Positions 9,162-18,512 of a stretch of 61,086 nucleotides of DNA are shown piece after piece. Both the position numbers and the translations under genes were made by a program. Under the pieces are notes generated by a model, which was not told where the DNA came from, did not search any database, and saw nothing but the letters and a program-made list of their open reading frames with translations. The first letter of the stretch is position 1; every line of letters begins with the position of its first letter. Origin of the DNA: an uncultured Muribaculaceae bacterium (GTDB lineage Bacteria; Bacteroidota; Bacteroidia; Bacteroidales; Muribaculaceae); the NCBI GenBank assembly GCA_910584125.1, contig CAJTXU010000019.1, positions 1 through 61,086 on the forward strand, read 5' to 3'.

Positions 9162-10007
9162 ATGTCTCAATCTGGTACAGCATCGAGAAGGCTCAGACAC
9201 TTCTGGCACGCGGTCTCCAATATAAGGCCCATCGTGTGGATCTCGCTCTATATATGCCTTGTTCCTGTCTTCGCTCTTTTCTATTGGGCCATGCCCGACG
9301 GTCAGTTCAGAATCCCCGACGGCGGCACAACCGGTTTAGGCGGTTGGCTCTATTACAGCATCGTGACAATCACGACGCTCGGTTTCGGCGACTACACTCC
9401 AATGGGCATGGCCGCGCAATGGGTGACGGCGGTCGAGGTATTGCTCGGACTGGTCACCATCGGCTTCTTCCTGAACGCCGTCGGCTCCATGAAGTCCGAG
9501 ATCGACATCGACACCGAGCTCGAGAAGCAACGGCAGCTTCATGAGCAGGCCCAGCGCGACCGACTTGTCAAGAATATCCCCGTCTTCATCCATAAGCTCA
9601 ACCTGTTCCTGTCGTATTGCTACGCGGTGACGACACCTCTGTCGAAGCGCGACGCGCGGCTCTCCTATAACGAGAACTTCACGGCCGACGACATGGCCGA
9701 CATGTACAAGCCCTCGGGACTTCCGGGCGACCACAGCGGCCGCAGCGCCATCGTCTCGATGATGAAGTGCGCCTACTCGCTGAGTCTATATCTCGACTCG
9801 CTGCAGTCGCGCATGGATCTCTCGCTCTGGCCACAGCTGCTCGAAGACTGCTTCTCGTTCGTGGCCAATTACCAGATGCTGTCGCCCGTCGAACCTTCGG
9901 AGGCTCCCGACCACGAGATAATCCACTTCATCAGGACCAACGCGGCCCTCGCGCGGCGCATGGAGACCCGTCTCACGGCCATAGCCGGGGAGAAAGCCGA
10001 CAAATGA
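9162..10007 (+). CDS. Two-helix potassium channel family protein
   Basis: A 281-residue inner-membrane protein with the KcsA-like TM1-pore-TM2 plan: TM1 at about 24-45, a pore helix, the selectivity filter TLGFGDYTP at 72-80, and TM2 at about 87-107. The filter is GFG rather than GYG, a known variant in K+ channels. The remaining 170 residues form a soluble cytoplasmic tail with no RCK domain I can recognise, so the gating signal is unknown. A 10-bp tandem repeat lies in its upstream region. It is followed by aguA, which has its own promoter. Confidence 0.88.
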   Translation: MSQSGTASRRLRHFWHAVSNIRPIVWISLYICLVPVFALFYWAMPDGQFRIPDGGTTGLGGWLYYSIVTITTLGFGDYTPMGMAAQWVTAVEVLLGLVTIGFFLNAVGSMKSEIDIDTELEKQRQLHEQAQRDRLVKNIPVFIHKLNLFLSYCYAVTTPLSKRDARLSYNENFTADDMADMYKPSGLPGDHSGRSAIVSMMKCAYSLSLYLDSLQSRMDLSLWPQLLEDCFSFVANYQMLSPVEPSEAPDHEIIHFIRTNAALARRMETRLTAIAGEKADK

Positions 10008-10013
10008 CCGCAT

Positions 10014-10044
10014 TTTGCAGTCTCGGTATTTTTTGCTAATTTTG
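10014..10044 (+). promoter_or_regulatory. Promoter for aguA, apparently leaderless
   Basis: TTTG at 10014-10017, a 19-bp spacer and TAATTTTG at 10037-10044 match the Bacteroidota consensus. The -7 element ends only 4 bp before the ATG at 10049, so transcription should start at or next to the start codon. Confidence 0.7.
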
Positions 10045-10048
10045 AAAC

Positions 10049-11074
10049 ATGAACCGAGATATCGAATATATCGCCGAATGGGAACTCGACGGTCCCGTTC
10101 TGCTCGCGCTGCCGCATGCAGGCACTGATTGGAACTACATACTTGACGAGGCGGTTGACCAGTATCGCCGCATAATACGCGCGCTTGAGGAAAACGGCGA
10201 GCGCATATGGCTCATCGTGTCCGACAAGGCCGAGGCCGAAAGACTGCTTTCGGACATTCCGACCGACAACACGCGCCTGATACAGCTGCCCGTCAACGAC
10301 ACCTGGACGCGCGATTACGGTCCGGTGACCGTGCGCCGTCACGGCCGTATCCGCGAGATTGACTTCGGATTCAACGGCTGGGGGCTCAAGTTCGCCGCCG
10401 ACCGCGACAACCTCGTCAATCTCGGGCTAGAGAAGTCGAGGATATTTCCTGTGGGCGTCTACCGCAACCGCCGCGAGTTCATCCTCGAGGGGGGCTCGAT
10501 AGAGACCGACGGCAACGGCACGTTGCTCACGACGTCGCGCTGCCTGCTGTCGCCCAACCGCAACGGCGGGGGCACCCGCGCCGAGATAGGAGAGGAACTG
10601 ACCCGCGAATTGGGAGTCGACCATATCCTCTGGCTCGACCATGGAGCCCTGGCCGGCGACGACACCGACTCGCACATCGACACACTCTGCCGTTTCGCCC
10701 CGGGCAATGTAATCTTTTTTACCGGATGCCGGGACGTCGACGACCCGCATTTCGAGGAACTGCTGCATATGCGGGCGCAACTGTCGATGTTCCGCAACGC
10801 CGAGGGCGAGCCCTATAATCTGGTGGAGCTTCCGTTGCCCGATGCGATATATGACGAAGAGGGCGAAAGGCTGCCGGCGACCTATGCCAACTGGCTCGTG
10901 ACGCCGAGGGCCCTCTACATGCCGGTGTACGGGCAGCCGGAGAAAGACGAACTCGCATGCCAGACGGTGCGGATCGCTTTCCCCGGCCATAAGATAGTGC
11001 CCGTGGACTGCCGCACTCTGATACGTCAGCACGGCTCGTTGCACTGCAGCACGATGACTCTCGCTAATCTCTGA
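10049..11074 (+). CDS. aguA: Agmatine deiminase family protein
   Basis: A 341-residue member of the PPAD/agmatine deiminase family (amidinotransferase fold), which hydrolyses agmatine to N-carbamoylputrescine and ammonia. The N-terminal EW...PH..TDW segment, WTRDYGP (86-92), LEGGSIE (147-153), the histidine of DTDSHID (about 209) and the catalytic cysteine near the C terminus (GSLHCST, Cys333) are all present. No signal peptide is visible, which favours cytosolic agmatine deiminase over secreted peptidylarginine deiminase. The next enzyme of the pathway, aguB, is encoded tail to tail with an 11-bp overlap of the coding ends. Confidence 0.93.
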   Translation: MNRDIEYIAEWELDGPVLLALPHAGTDWNYILDEAVDQYRRIIRALEENGERIWLIVSDKAEAERLLSDIPTDNTRLIQLPVNDTWTRDYGPVTVRRHGRIREIDFGFNGWGLKFAADRDNLVNLGLEKSRIFPVGVYRNRREFILEGGSIETDGNGTLLTTSRCLLSPNRNGGGTRAEIGEELTRELGVDHILWLDHGALAGDDTDSHIDTLCRFAPGNVIFFTGCRDVDDPHFEELLHMRAQLSMFRNAEGEPYNLVELPLPDAIYDEEGERLPATYANWLVTPRALYMPVYGQPEKDELACQTVRIAFPGHKIVPVDCRTLIRQHGSLHCSTMTLANL

Positions 11075-11942
11075 GGAAACGGCGCGTCAGCGGCCCGTAG
11101 AAGTCTATGCGCCTGTCGCGCAGGAAGGGCCACCATTGGCGCACGTTTTCCGAACGGTCCATATCGACATCGACCACGGCCTCGCACGAAGCGCCGTCGG
11201 GCGCCATGAAGAGAATCTCCCCCTGCGGACCGGCCACGAAGCTCGAACCCCAGAAGTCTATTCCCGACGTCTGGTTGGAGGGATCCTCCTCGAAACCGTT
11301 GCGGTTGACCGACACGACCGGAATGCCGTTGGCCACGGCGTGCGATCGCTGCACCGTGATCCATGCGTCGCGCTGGCGCTGCTTCTCGTCGTCGGGGTCG
11401 TCGGGGTTCCAGCCGATGGCGGTAGGATATATCAGCATCTCCGCGCCGCGCATCGCCATGAGCCGCGCGGCCTCTGGATACCACTGGTCCCAGCAGACGA
11501 GCACGCCGAGACGCCCCACGGAAGTCTCAATCGGCTCGAAGCCGAGGTCGCCGGGCGTGAAGTAGAATTTCTCGTAGAATCCAGGGTCGTCCGGAATATG
11601 CATCTTGCGGTACTTGCCGCGAATCTCGCCGTCGGTGTCGAACACGACGGCCGTGTTGTGATAGAGACCCGGCGCTCGGCGCTCGAACATGCTCGTCACG
11701 ACCACTACGCCGTTGGAACGCGCGGCTTCGGCATAGAAATCAGTGAACTCGCTCGGAATCTCCTCGGCGAGCCTGAAGTTGTCAACGTCTTCTGTCTGAC
11801 AGAAATAGAGAGAATCATGCAGCTCAGAGAGCACCACGAGCTCAGCGCCTTCGCTGGCAAGACTCTCTATGGCGGTGAGGTTGCGGGCGCGGTTGGTATC
11901 TACATCCGGCCCGAACGTATGCTGGACTATTCCGACTTTCAT
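11064..11942 (-). CDS. aguB: N-carbamoylputrescine amidase
   Basis: A 292-residue nitrilase-superfamily enzyme that hydrolyses N-carbamoylputrescine to putrescine, CO2 and ammonia. The Glu-Lys-Cys triad is readable: Glu40 in VVLSELHD, Lys113 in KYRKMHIPDD, and Cys150 in VLVCWDQWYPEAAR. GFYEKFYFTPGD is characteristic of the AguB branch. It is convergent with aguA, its 3' end overlapping by 11 bp, and has its own promoter. With aguA and nspC (22324) it supports an agmatine-based polyamine route. Confidence 0.95.
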   Translation of the reverse strand: MKVGIVQHTFGPDVDTNRARNLTAIESLASEGAELVVLSELHDSLYFCQTEDVDNFRLAEEIPSEFTDFYAEAARSNGVVVVTSMFERRAPGLYHNTAVVFDTDGEIRGKYRKMHIPDDPGFYEKFYFTPGDLGFEPIETSVGRLGVLVCWDQWYPEAARLMAMRGAEMLIYPTAIGWNPDDPDDEKQRQRDAWITVQRSHAVANGIPVVSVNRNGFEEDPSNQTSGIDFWGSSFVAGPQGEILFMAPDGASCEAVVDVDMDRSENVRQWWPFLRDRRIDFYGPLTRRFLRD

Positions 11943-11968
11943 ATCGTTGTGTTGATTGGTTTACGGTT

Positions 11969-11999
11969 CAAAATTATAAAATATCGGCCAGATATGCAA
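11969..11999 (-). promoter_or_regulatory. Promoter for aguB
   Basis: On the minus strand, TTG at 11999-11997, a 20-bp spacer and TAATTTTG at 11976-11969 fit the Bacteroidota promoter form. The predicted leader is about 20 nt. Confidence 0.6.
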
Positions 12000-12022
12000 C
12001 ATCCCGCGACCATCGAGGCGCG

Positions 12023-12946
12023 TCATATCCAGCGTATGCGGCGCAGAAGCAGGTAGCTCAGCAGGGCGAGACCTATCGAGAAGGCTATGATCTTCCAGAA
12101 AGCCTCTCCGCCCGATCCGAACGCCACGGCGACGTTCATGCCGTAGAAACTTGCTATCAGCGTCGGAAGCATGAGGATGATCGAGATACTCGTCATCTTC
12201 TTCATGATCTCGTTGACGTTGTTGGATACGACCGAGGTCAGGGTGTCCATGGTGCTGTCGAGGATCTCGATATAGATGTCGGCTGTGTTCTGGGCCTGCT
12301 GCAGCTCGATCTCAACATCCTCAAGCAGGTCGGGGTCGCATTCGTCGTCGAACATTTTGTTGACGCGGCTCACGAGTGTAGTGTCGCCCTTGATGGCTGT
12401 GTTGAAATATACGAGCGATTTCTGGATCCGCATCAGGCGGTAAAGGTCCTCGTTGCGGACGTCGTGCTGTATGTCGGCAAGCTGGTTGACGACCGTCCGG
12501 TCCATTTCCCTGAGATAATTGAGAAACCAATAGGTGGCCGAATACATGAGCCTGAGGATGAAATCGGGTTTGTTGACAGCTATGATATGCCGTTTGCGGG
12601 TGTCGGCGATGAAGTCGTCGAGCATCTCGGTCTTGTTGTGGCAGATGGTGACAAGCAGGTCGCCTTTGGTCATCACGGCCAGCGTGACCGTGTCGAAATC
12701 GTCGGGACTGCCGTCGACGATATGGCGCGGCACCCGCAGAATCGTCAGAAGCCAGTCTCCATCGCGGTCGAAACGGGGACGCTCGTCGGCGTCGGCCGCG
12801 CTCTCGAGAAATGACTCGGGAACACACAGTTCCCGCTGCAGGAAGAGCAGGTCTTCCTCGTCGGGGCATTCGACGCTGATCCAGCATCGTGGCTCCGGCT
12901 CATTCTTTTCTATGAATCCGTTGTCGCTCGTGTAGAATTTTCTCAT
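12023..12946 (-). CDS. corA: CorA-type Mg2+/Co2+ transporter
   Basis: A 307-residue CorA family channel. The long N-terminal cytoplasmic domain is followed by a stalk helix and two C-terminal membrane helices, with the signature YGMN at 268-271 at the end of TM1 and a positively charged C terminus (LRRIRWI). Family members form pentameric Mg2+ channels that also pass Co2+ and Ni2+. It lies 68 bp downstream of btuC, on the same strand as the B12 operon; co-transcription is possible but a two-copy repeat sits in the gap. A cobalt link is tempting but unproven. Confidence 0.93.
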   Translation of the reverse strand: MRKFYTSDNGFIEKNEPEPRCWISVECPDEEDLLFLQRELCVPESFLESAADADERPRFDRDGDWLLTILRVPRHIVDGSPDDFDTVTLAVMTKGDLLVTICHNKTEMLDDFIADTRKRHIIAVNKPDFILRLMYSATYWFLNYLREMDRTVVNQLADIQHDVRNEDLYRLMRIQKSLVYFNTAIKGDTTLVSRVNKMFDDECDPDLLEDVEIELQQAQNTADIYIEILDSTMDTLTSVVSNNVNEIMKKMTSISIILMLPTLIASFYGMNVAVAFGSGGEAFWKIIAFSIGLALLSYLLLRRIRWI

Positions 12947-12960
12947 TTAACCCTCCTGTC

Positions 12961-12998
12961 GTTAAATACCTAACAAGTTGTTAAATACTTAACAAGCC
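12961..12998. repeat. Two tandem 19-bp units upstream of corA
   Basis: Two adjacent copies, each starting GTTAAATAC and containing TAACAAG, lie between btuC and corA. Each unit is itself nearly palindromic (GTTAAATACTTAAC), so the pair could be a double operator. Confidence 0.6.
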
Positions 12999-13014
12999 GG
13001 AACGTATCAATGTT

Positions 13015-14010
13015 CTACCTCCCGCGGGCTTTGAGGATAACGTATATCACGACTGGGACGCCGGCTATCGGGGTGAGGGCGTTGACGGGAATTACATTGC
13101 CGTCGGGGAGCACGCTCAGCAGATTGCACAGCAACGCGAGAATGGCGCCGCAGAGCATCGTGGCCGGCATCAGGACGAGATGATTGTCCGTGCGGAACAA
13201 CATCCGCGCTATGTGCGGCATCGCCAGCCCGATGAAGCCTATCGGCCCGCAGCAAGCCGTGACCACGGCCGACAGCAGCCCTGTGGCCAACAGCAGAATA
13301 TGTCTGACGCGTCTGACGTCGACGCCGAGATTGGCGGCGTAACTGTCGCCGAGCAGAAGGAGGTTAAGCGGCTTGGCGAGCAGCATCGACATCAGCAGAC
13401 CGACGGATACGAGCAGCGCGAACCACGGCATCTGCGACATCGATACACCAGAGAAAGTCCCCATGCCCCAGACGACATAACTGCGGATGCTCTGGGCCGT
13501 GGAAATCGACGAGAGAAGCGTAACGAGCGACGAGGCGAGATATCCGGCCATCATGCCGGTGATGAGAAGTGTGAGATTGTTTCTGATTCTCGCCGACAGC
13601 GCGATGAGCAGCAGCATGACCGCGAAACTACCGGCCAACGCGCCTGCGGTGACCGCCACTCCTCCGCCGAGGCTCTCGAAGCCGACCGAGATCACGCCGC
13701 CGAACATAAGCAGCACCAGAGCCACGCCAAGACTCGCGCCCGATGTTATGCCCAGGATCGACGGTCCCGCCAGCGGATTGCGGAACACTGTCTGCAGCAT
13801 AAGTCCCGACGATGCCAGCGCCGCTCCGGCCAGCAAAGCCGTGAGAGCCTGCGGCAGACGGCTCTCGAGCACGATGAAGCGTATCGGGCCATCGCCCGCA
13901 TCGCCCGTCAGCGCGGTCACGACATCAGCCGGAGGGATATGTATCGCTCCGAAAAAGAGATTGCCTGCGATAAGCAGGAGAGTTGCCGCGACAAGCAGGA
14001 TCATCCGCAT
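13015..14010 (-). CDS. btuC: Vitamin B12 ABC transporter permease (FecCD/BtuC family)
   Basis: A 331-residue polytopic membrane protein of the FecCD/BtuC family with about ten hydrophobic helices. Family landmarks include the conserved FRNPLAGPSILG segment (about 76-87) and the cytoplasmic coupling region GPIGFIGLAMPHIARM (about 255-270), which contacts the ATPase. It starts 7 bp after the end of btuF in the riboswitch-led operon, so cobalamin is the most likely substrate; haem or siderophore is the alternative for this family. It would pair with btuD (18513) and btuF. Confidence 0.92.
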   Translation of the reverse strand: MRMILLVAATLLLIAGNLFFGAIHIPPADVVTALTGDAGDGPIRFIVLESRLPQALTALLAGAALASSGLMLQTVFRNPLAGPSILGITSGASLGVALVLLMFGGVISVGFESLGGGVAVTAGALAGSFAVMLLLIALSARIRNNLTLLITGMMAGYLASSLVTLLSSISTAQSIRSYVVWGMGTFSGVSMSQMPWFALLVSVGLLMSMLLAKPLNLLLLGDSYAANLGVDVRRVRHILLLATGLLSAVVTACCGPIGFIGLAMPHIARMLFRTDNHLVLMPATMLCGAILALLCNLLSVLPDGNVIPVNALTPIAGVPVVIYVILKARGR

Positions 14011-14017
14011 GGCCCGT

Positions 14018-15154
14018 TCAATTTAGTTTTTTGTAATAGACGGTGGGCGTGCGCTCTATGTCGGGATGCAGAATCCGGATCATCTCCCTCAGAATCCTGT
14101 CGGGATGAAAGGCGGCATCCTCGAATATCGGCACCTCGACCGTGTTCGCTCCGAACACATTTCCCTCGGCATAAGCCTTGAACCGCGGGTACATCTTGTT
14201 TTCCTTACCCAATGCCGAGAGTGTCATCGATGGCTCGTAGTGTCTGACAAGCCATATGTCGGCGTCCTTGCCTTTGTAGAACACCTCCTCGGGAGCCAGA
14301 CGCGCCGAACCGCTCTGCGTGTACGAGGCGAACGGGTTGGCGCCTCCGGCGTCTTCGATAAACCGTCCCGTCACCGAGTTTGATGTCGGCACGTCCCACG
14401 TGCCGCTGTATATGCGGTCGAAAATCACTGTCGGCCGTCGGTCGGACCTCGCCGCTGCAAGGCGAAGCTGGAGATAATTGCTCTCCACTGCCTCAAACAG
14501 CGAATCTGCCTTCTCGGCGCGTCCGTAGAGCCGACCGAAAAATCTCAGCCATTCGGCCCGCGCGAGCGGCGTCGCCTCCATATATTCGGCCGTCTGCACC
14601 ACATTGATGCCTGTGCGGGCGTACCTCGCCACTTCGTCGGTCTGCTCATAGGGAGAGAGGAGTATCGCCTCCGGCCGCAGACTCACAATCAGTTCGATGT
14701 TAGGGGTCTGGTTGCTGCCGCAGTCGGCTATGCGTCCGGCCTTCAACGCGGCCTTCACCGTCGTGTCGTTGATGAACGCCGCGTCACACACGCCGTTGAC
14801 GGCGGCGCCGGCCCCGAGTTCGTCGAGCAGGGCCACATGCACGGCCGAGTAGACCACCGACCGCTCCAGCGGTATGTTGATCACCAGCGTGCCCTCGGGC
14901 AGAGTTCCCGGCGCGTCATGACCCTTCTCCACCAAAGCGTAACGCGCCATGTTGCGGGTTGTGTCCCATGGATTGCGTAGAGAGACGAGAGTCACGCCGT
15001 CGTCGAGCTCCGACATGCTGATGTTGCGCGCGTGTCTCATCTCGATCTCACGGCCTGAGTCAGGAGTGGCGGTGGCGCCGGTCCTTCCCCCGCATGAGGA
15101 AAGCAACAGCAACGCCACCGCCGGTATTACAGCAGAAAAAAATTTCAGAATCAT
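14018..15154 (-). CDS. btuF: Periplasmic cobalamin-binding lipoprotein (BtuF-like)
   Basis: I chose the start at 15154 (MILKFFSAVIPAV) rather than an ATG seven codons upstream, because it begins directly with a lipoprotein signal peptide (lipobox LSSC) and its ATG overlaps the btuG stop codon as ATGA, a translational-coupling arrangement. The 378-residue product has the two-lobed Fe3+/B12-binding fold linked by one helix. It should capture B12 delivered by BtuB and hand it to the BtuC-BtuD importer. Divergent btuF and iron-siderophore binding proteins look alike, so the B12 call rests on the operon and riboswitch. Confidence 0.87.
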   Translation of the reverse strand: MILKFFSAVIPAVALLLLSSCGGRTGATATPDSGREIEMRHARNISMSELDDGVTLVSLRNPWDTTRNMARYALVEKGHDAPGTLPEGTLVINIPLERSVVYSAVHVALLDELGAGAAVNGVCDAAFINDTTVKAALKAGRIADCGSNQTPNIELIVSLRPEAILLSPYEQTDEVARYARTGINVVQTAEYMEATPLARAEWLRFFGRLYGRAEKADSLFEAVESNYLQLRLAAARSDRRPTVIFDRIYSGTWDVPTSNSVTGRFIEDAGGANPFASYTQSGSARLAPEEVFYKGKDADIWLVRHYEPSMTLSALGKENKMYPRFKAYAEGNVFGANTVEVPIFEDAAFHPDRILREMIRILHPDIERTPTVYYKKLN

Positions 15155-16272
15155 TTCGTATGCGTGAAAATGCATGCCGGACCCGCCGCTCCGATCTCAT
15201 ATTTTGTCTGGAAGCGGAAACGGTCGTCGTATACGTTGACGTAACCCGGCAGGTCGTAGCTGGGATATTTGCCGTTCATCACGTATGAGGCTATCAGCAC
15301 GCGGTCGGCCTCATCGTCGTAGAAGATGGCGTTCGCATAGTCGACATGCTGGATGTTCCATTCCGTGGTCTTGCCGCTCTCGGGGTCGTACAGCTTGTAT
15401 TCGATGATCGGGTCGCCTTCGGTCCAGGGCTGGTTGATTACGGCGATGCGGTCGTCGATCTCGCAGACAATGGAGGCTGTACACACAGGTACAGTTTTAT
15501 AATCATTCTTTTGCTCGTCCCATTTTACCTCATAAAGCCATGAAGGCACGAGCGTCGTCGGGTCGGTCGAGTAGTTTCCCTTGCAGAGTACGAAGAGACG
15601 GTCGTCTGCCTCGACGAACTGCGTCGGGTTCAGACCGACGGTGAAAGTGCGCTCCACTGTCATGCTCTGCGGGTCGACCACGCAGGCGGTGGTGCCGTAG
15701 TTGGGCCAGTTCATTCCGTCGCTGACCGGAACGTAGATCTTGCCTCGGTAGAGGGCGATCTGGTCGGGGTTCGGGCCGACGGGTATGCTCTTGTCGATCT
15801 CGAGCGTGAGCGTGTCGAGGCGTGCGAGATAGCCGTCGTACATCGAGATGAACACCTTGCCCTTATGGGTGATCATGCAGTAGGGCGAACGACCCGGCAT
15901 CGAGCTCTCGGCCAGCTTTATCTGCTTGACCGCCTTGCAGGTGGCGCGATCGATCACCTCAATCGTATTCGATACGGACGTGCCGATATATATCTTCGAG
16001 CCGTAGGCCACGCCGCACTGCGGGGTGTCGCCGAGGCTGCGCTTGTTGGCCGCGACGAAGACATTCTTCATGGCCGTAGGGCTGTCGTAGTCGATGACGC
16101 TCAGTCCGCCTTCGATGCCGTTGTAGTAGTTGCCCTGATTGAGGACGTATGCTCCGTAGCCCTCGATCGGGGCGAGGGGGTTGTCGTTGACGGGACGCTT
16201 GGGGTCGTCGTCGCTACAGGATGCGAGGCCAGTAGCGGCCACCGCGAGTGCGATGTAGAGAAACTTTTTCAT
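15151..16272 (-). CDS. btuG: Surface B12-capture lipoprotein (BtuG-like beta-propeller)
   Basis: The start MKKFLYIALAVAATGLASC at 16272 gives a clean lipoprotein signal with lipobox LASC. The mature end CSDDDP is acidic, as in the Bacteroidota surface lipoprotein export signal. The body (about 350 residues) consists of repeated YncE/DUF5074-like blades (GGLSVIDYDSP, NTIEVIDRAT, ARLDTLTLEID, ACVVDPQSM), consistent with a seven-bladed propeller. Known Bacteroides BtuG binds cobalamin at the cell surface and passes it to BtuB. It sits between btuB and btuF, overlapping btuF by 4 bp. A longer upstream reading frame exists but would bury the signal peptide. Confidence 0.88.
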   Translation of the reverse strand: MKKFLYIALAVAATGLASCSDDDPKRPVNDNPLAPIEGYGAYVLNQGNYYNGIEGGLSVIDYDSPTAMKNVFVAANKRSLGDTPQCGVAYGSKIYIGTSVSNTIEVIDRATCKAVKQIKLAESSMPGRSPYCMITHKGKVFISMYDGYLARLDTLTLEIDKSIPVGPNPDQIALYRGKIYVPVSDGMNWPNYGTTACVVDPQSMTVERTFTVGLNPTQFVEADDRLFVLCKGNYSTDPTTLVPSWLYEVKWDEQKNDYKTVPVCTASIVCEIDDRIAVINQPWTEGDPIIEYKLYDPESGKTTEWNIQHVDYANAIFYDDEADRVLIASYVMNGKYPSYDLPGYVNVYDDRFRFQTKYEIGAAGPACIFTHTK

Positions 16273-16325
16273 GAATGATTGGTTGGTGATGATTGTTTGG
16301 TATGTGTGTTGTCTATTGTTTTTAT

Positions 16326-18338
16326 TCAGTGCCTTATGGCTACGCTCAGTGCCCATGCCCGGCCGGGCATGGGGTAGCGGGCTATGATCTCGTATTGCTT
16401 GTCGAGCAGGTTGGTCATGTCGGCGCGAAGCTCAAGTGCGCAGTGTCTGAGGCGAATGTCGCGGTAGAGCGTCAGTCCGACTTCCATATATCCGGGGATG
16501 CGTGTGCCCTCGACGTTGAGGCTCGACGGATAACGCGCTGAGCATCCGGAGCCATGCACTACGAGGTTGACCCAAGGATTCTTCCAGGTCAGCGACCATG
16601 CCCCCGAATTGAGCGGCGTGTAGGCGAGTTGCTTCATCCAGTCGTGCATCGCCGGGTCGGTGCGCGGCGCCGCGCGCTGGTAGCTGTAGTTGCCCGAGAC
16701 TTCCAGATGATGCGCCGACGTCAGACGGAAATCGGCGTTGAGCGTCGCGTCGATGCCGAGCACGCGGACGCGCCCGAGGTTGGTCATGGTCCATACGAAC
16801 ATATTGTAGGGCATGGCCACAATCTTGTTCTTCACATTGTTGAGATAGAGGTCGGCGGTGAGGCCGAACTCGGGAAGCCAGGAAGCAAGCCGACGGCTCC
16901 ACGTGGTGCCTATGTTGAACTGCTCGGCGATCTCCGGGTTCAGGTTCACCGTGCCGTAATGGTCGAAATAGAGTTCGTTGAACGTCGGCATGCGCATCAC
17001 GTTCTTATACGAGGCGCGGAGTCTCCATTGCTCGCCCTCCAGAGGCCGGACGGTGAATCCGACGGAAGGGGAGAACCTGTCGGAGGTCTTGCCGCCGTCC
17101 GCCCCCTCGGAACGGTCGTGGACTATCGACCAGAGGCCACGCGCCACGACCGAGAGCCTCCACACCGAGTATTTGAGCGCGACGCATTGCAGAAAAGAAT
17201 TGCGCAACGGCCGACGGTTAGATTTCAGATTGCTCGACAGCGAATTGTGCCAGAAGTCGGCGGCATATGAAGCCGAGAATCCGGCGAACGGCAGATAGAG
17301 CACCGAGGCCGATCCGTATTCCTCGCGCTGGGTATAGCGCTGGTCGAGGAAGCCGCCGGGGTAGCGGCCGTCGCTGTCGGTGTAATGTGTCGACGCCCAG
17401 TTGTATTTGAAGAGACCCTTGACCGAGACCTTCGACGACAGGCGCGTGCCATACGACAGCTGGCCGAAGACGTTGCGCTCGCGCAGACGCTCGTTGCTCT
17501 CATTGTTATAGTAGATTACCGGGCCGGGAAGATGACGCGAGTTGTCGAACCAGTAGAACTTGGCCTGCAGCGAGCTTGCGGCGTTCGGTTTCCAGATGCC
17601 GTTCAGTTCTGCATGCCCCGAATTGATCTGTGAGTTGACGCGTCGTTCGCGCGATGTGCCCTCGCCGTTGAAGAGCGTGAACGGATAGTCGTTGCGGGCG
17701 TGGATGAAATCGGCGTTTGCCGACATGCCGAGATTGCGGCCGTTGCTCGCGGCGAACCGCGCGGCAGGATTCCACATGCCGAACGAGCCGGCTCGGAGCG
17801 ACACCTTGTATTCCGGGCCCGGCTGATGCATGTCGGGCGACTTCAGCGAACTTATCACCACCGACGAGGCCGACGACACGGCTCTGGCCGGCATGTAGAT
17901 GTCGTCGGCGTCGCCGACCGTCAGCAAGATGGAGCTCAGATTGTCGAGCGAATAACGGGAGAGGTCAATCTGCCCTCCCTGGATGTCGCCCAGAGATACG
18001 CCGTCGTAGACCACGCCGATATGCTGCGAGCCAAGGCCTCTGACCGACACGGTCTTCATGCCGCCTGTGCCTCCGTAATCGCGGAGGTTGACGCCAGGCA
18101 TACGCCGCATCGCGTCGCCGATGTCTGTGACGCCCGTGGAAAGCATCCTGCCGGCGTCGAGCGTATGGACAGGTGCCGATGACTTCATGCCGTCGGCGTC
18201 GCGCGTGCCCTCCACCGTGACTCCGGTCAGATGGGTGGTCGCGGTGTCGGGTGTCTCAACAACAGTGGCCGCTTCGGAACCACTTGCCGAAACAGCCACG
18301 AGCAACAATGCGATGTCTATCTTGTGTCGCTTTCTCAT
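16326..18338 (-). CDS. btuB: TonB-dependent outer-membrane B12 receptor (BtuB-like)
   Basis: An outer-membrane TonB-dependent receptor. I place the start at 18338 (MRKRHKIDIALLLVAVSASG), which gives a signal peptide; an in-frame ATG at 18368 would add ten charged residues and lie in the riboswitch. The plug domain (about 45-160) has the usual MRRMPGVNLRDYGG and GVVYDGVSLGD segments. The C-terminal barrel has many alternating strands and ends with a terminal aromatic/His strand (WALSVAIRH). Cobalamin is inferred from the riboswitch directly upstream and btuG-btuF-btuC directly downstream. Confidence 0.92.
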   Translation of the reverse strand: MRKRHKIDIALLLVAVSASGSEAATVVETPDTATTHLTGVTVEGTRDADGMKSSAPVHTLDAGRMLSTGVTDIGDAMRRMPGVNLRDYGGTGGMKTVSVRGLGSQHIGVVYDGVSLGDIQGGQIDLSRYSLDNLSSILLTVGDADDIYMPARAVSSASSVVISSLKSPDMHQPGPEYKVSLRAGSFGMWNPAARFAASNGRNLGMSANADFIHARNDYPFTLFNGEGTSRERRVNSQINSGHAELNGIWKPNAASSLQAKFYWFDNSRHLPGPVIYYNNESNERLRERNVFGQLSYGTRLSSKVSVKGLFKYNWASTHYTDSDGRYPGGFLDQRYTQREEYGSASVLYLPFAGFSASYAADFWHNSLSSNLKSNRRPLRNSFLQCVALKYSVWRLSVVARGLWSIVHDRSEGADGGKTSDRFSPSVGFTVRPLEGEQWRLRASYKNVMRMPTFNELYFDHYGTVNLNPEIAEQFNIGTTWSRRLASWLPEFGLTADLYLNNVKNKIVAMPYNMFVWTMTNLGRVRVLGIDATLNADFRLTSAHHLEVSGNYSYQRAAPRTDPAMHDWMKQLAYTPLNSGAWSLTWKNPWVNLVVHGSGCSARYPSSLNVEGTRIPGYMEVGLTLYRDIRLRHCALELRADMTNLLDKQYEIIARYPMPGRAWALSVAIRH

Positions 18339-18368
18339 CCTCGTGGAAAACTTACTTTTATCAATCAC

Positions 18369-18440
18369 CCCGGTGGTCGGACTTTTACCGTAGCGGGACT
18401 GTCAGGGAATTCCACCCAGATTCATGTCGGCGTGATTTTC
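18369..18440 (-). ncRNA. Cobalamin riboswitch (compact form)
   Basis: Reading the minus strand, 18416-18370 contains the conserved cobalamin riboswitch core: GGTGGAATTCC, then ACAGTCCCGCTACGGT, then GTCCGACC. Spacing and order match the family consensus. Only about 25 nt precede the core before the predicted transcription start, so the usual long 5' arm is shortened. It lies directly upstream of btuB, where bound cobalamin would repress expression. End points are approximate. Confidence 0.88.
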
Positions 18441-18444
18441 TTTG

Positions 18445-18475
18445 CAAAAGTAATGAAATTTTTTTAAATTCGCAA
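18445..18475 (-). promoter_or_regulatory. Promoter for the btuB-led operon
   Basis: Minus strand: TTG at 18475-18473, a 20-bp spacer and TACTTTTG at 18452-18445. Transcription would start near 18439, immediately before the riboswitch. Confidence 0.7.
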
Positions 18476-18512
18476 CTTTTCCAGAGATTATGAGTTCTCT
18501 TAAAAGAAACAT

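Noticed and set aside
18480..18512. Second cobalamin riboswitch in front of btuD
   Set aside because: Too short and no core motif on the plus strand.
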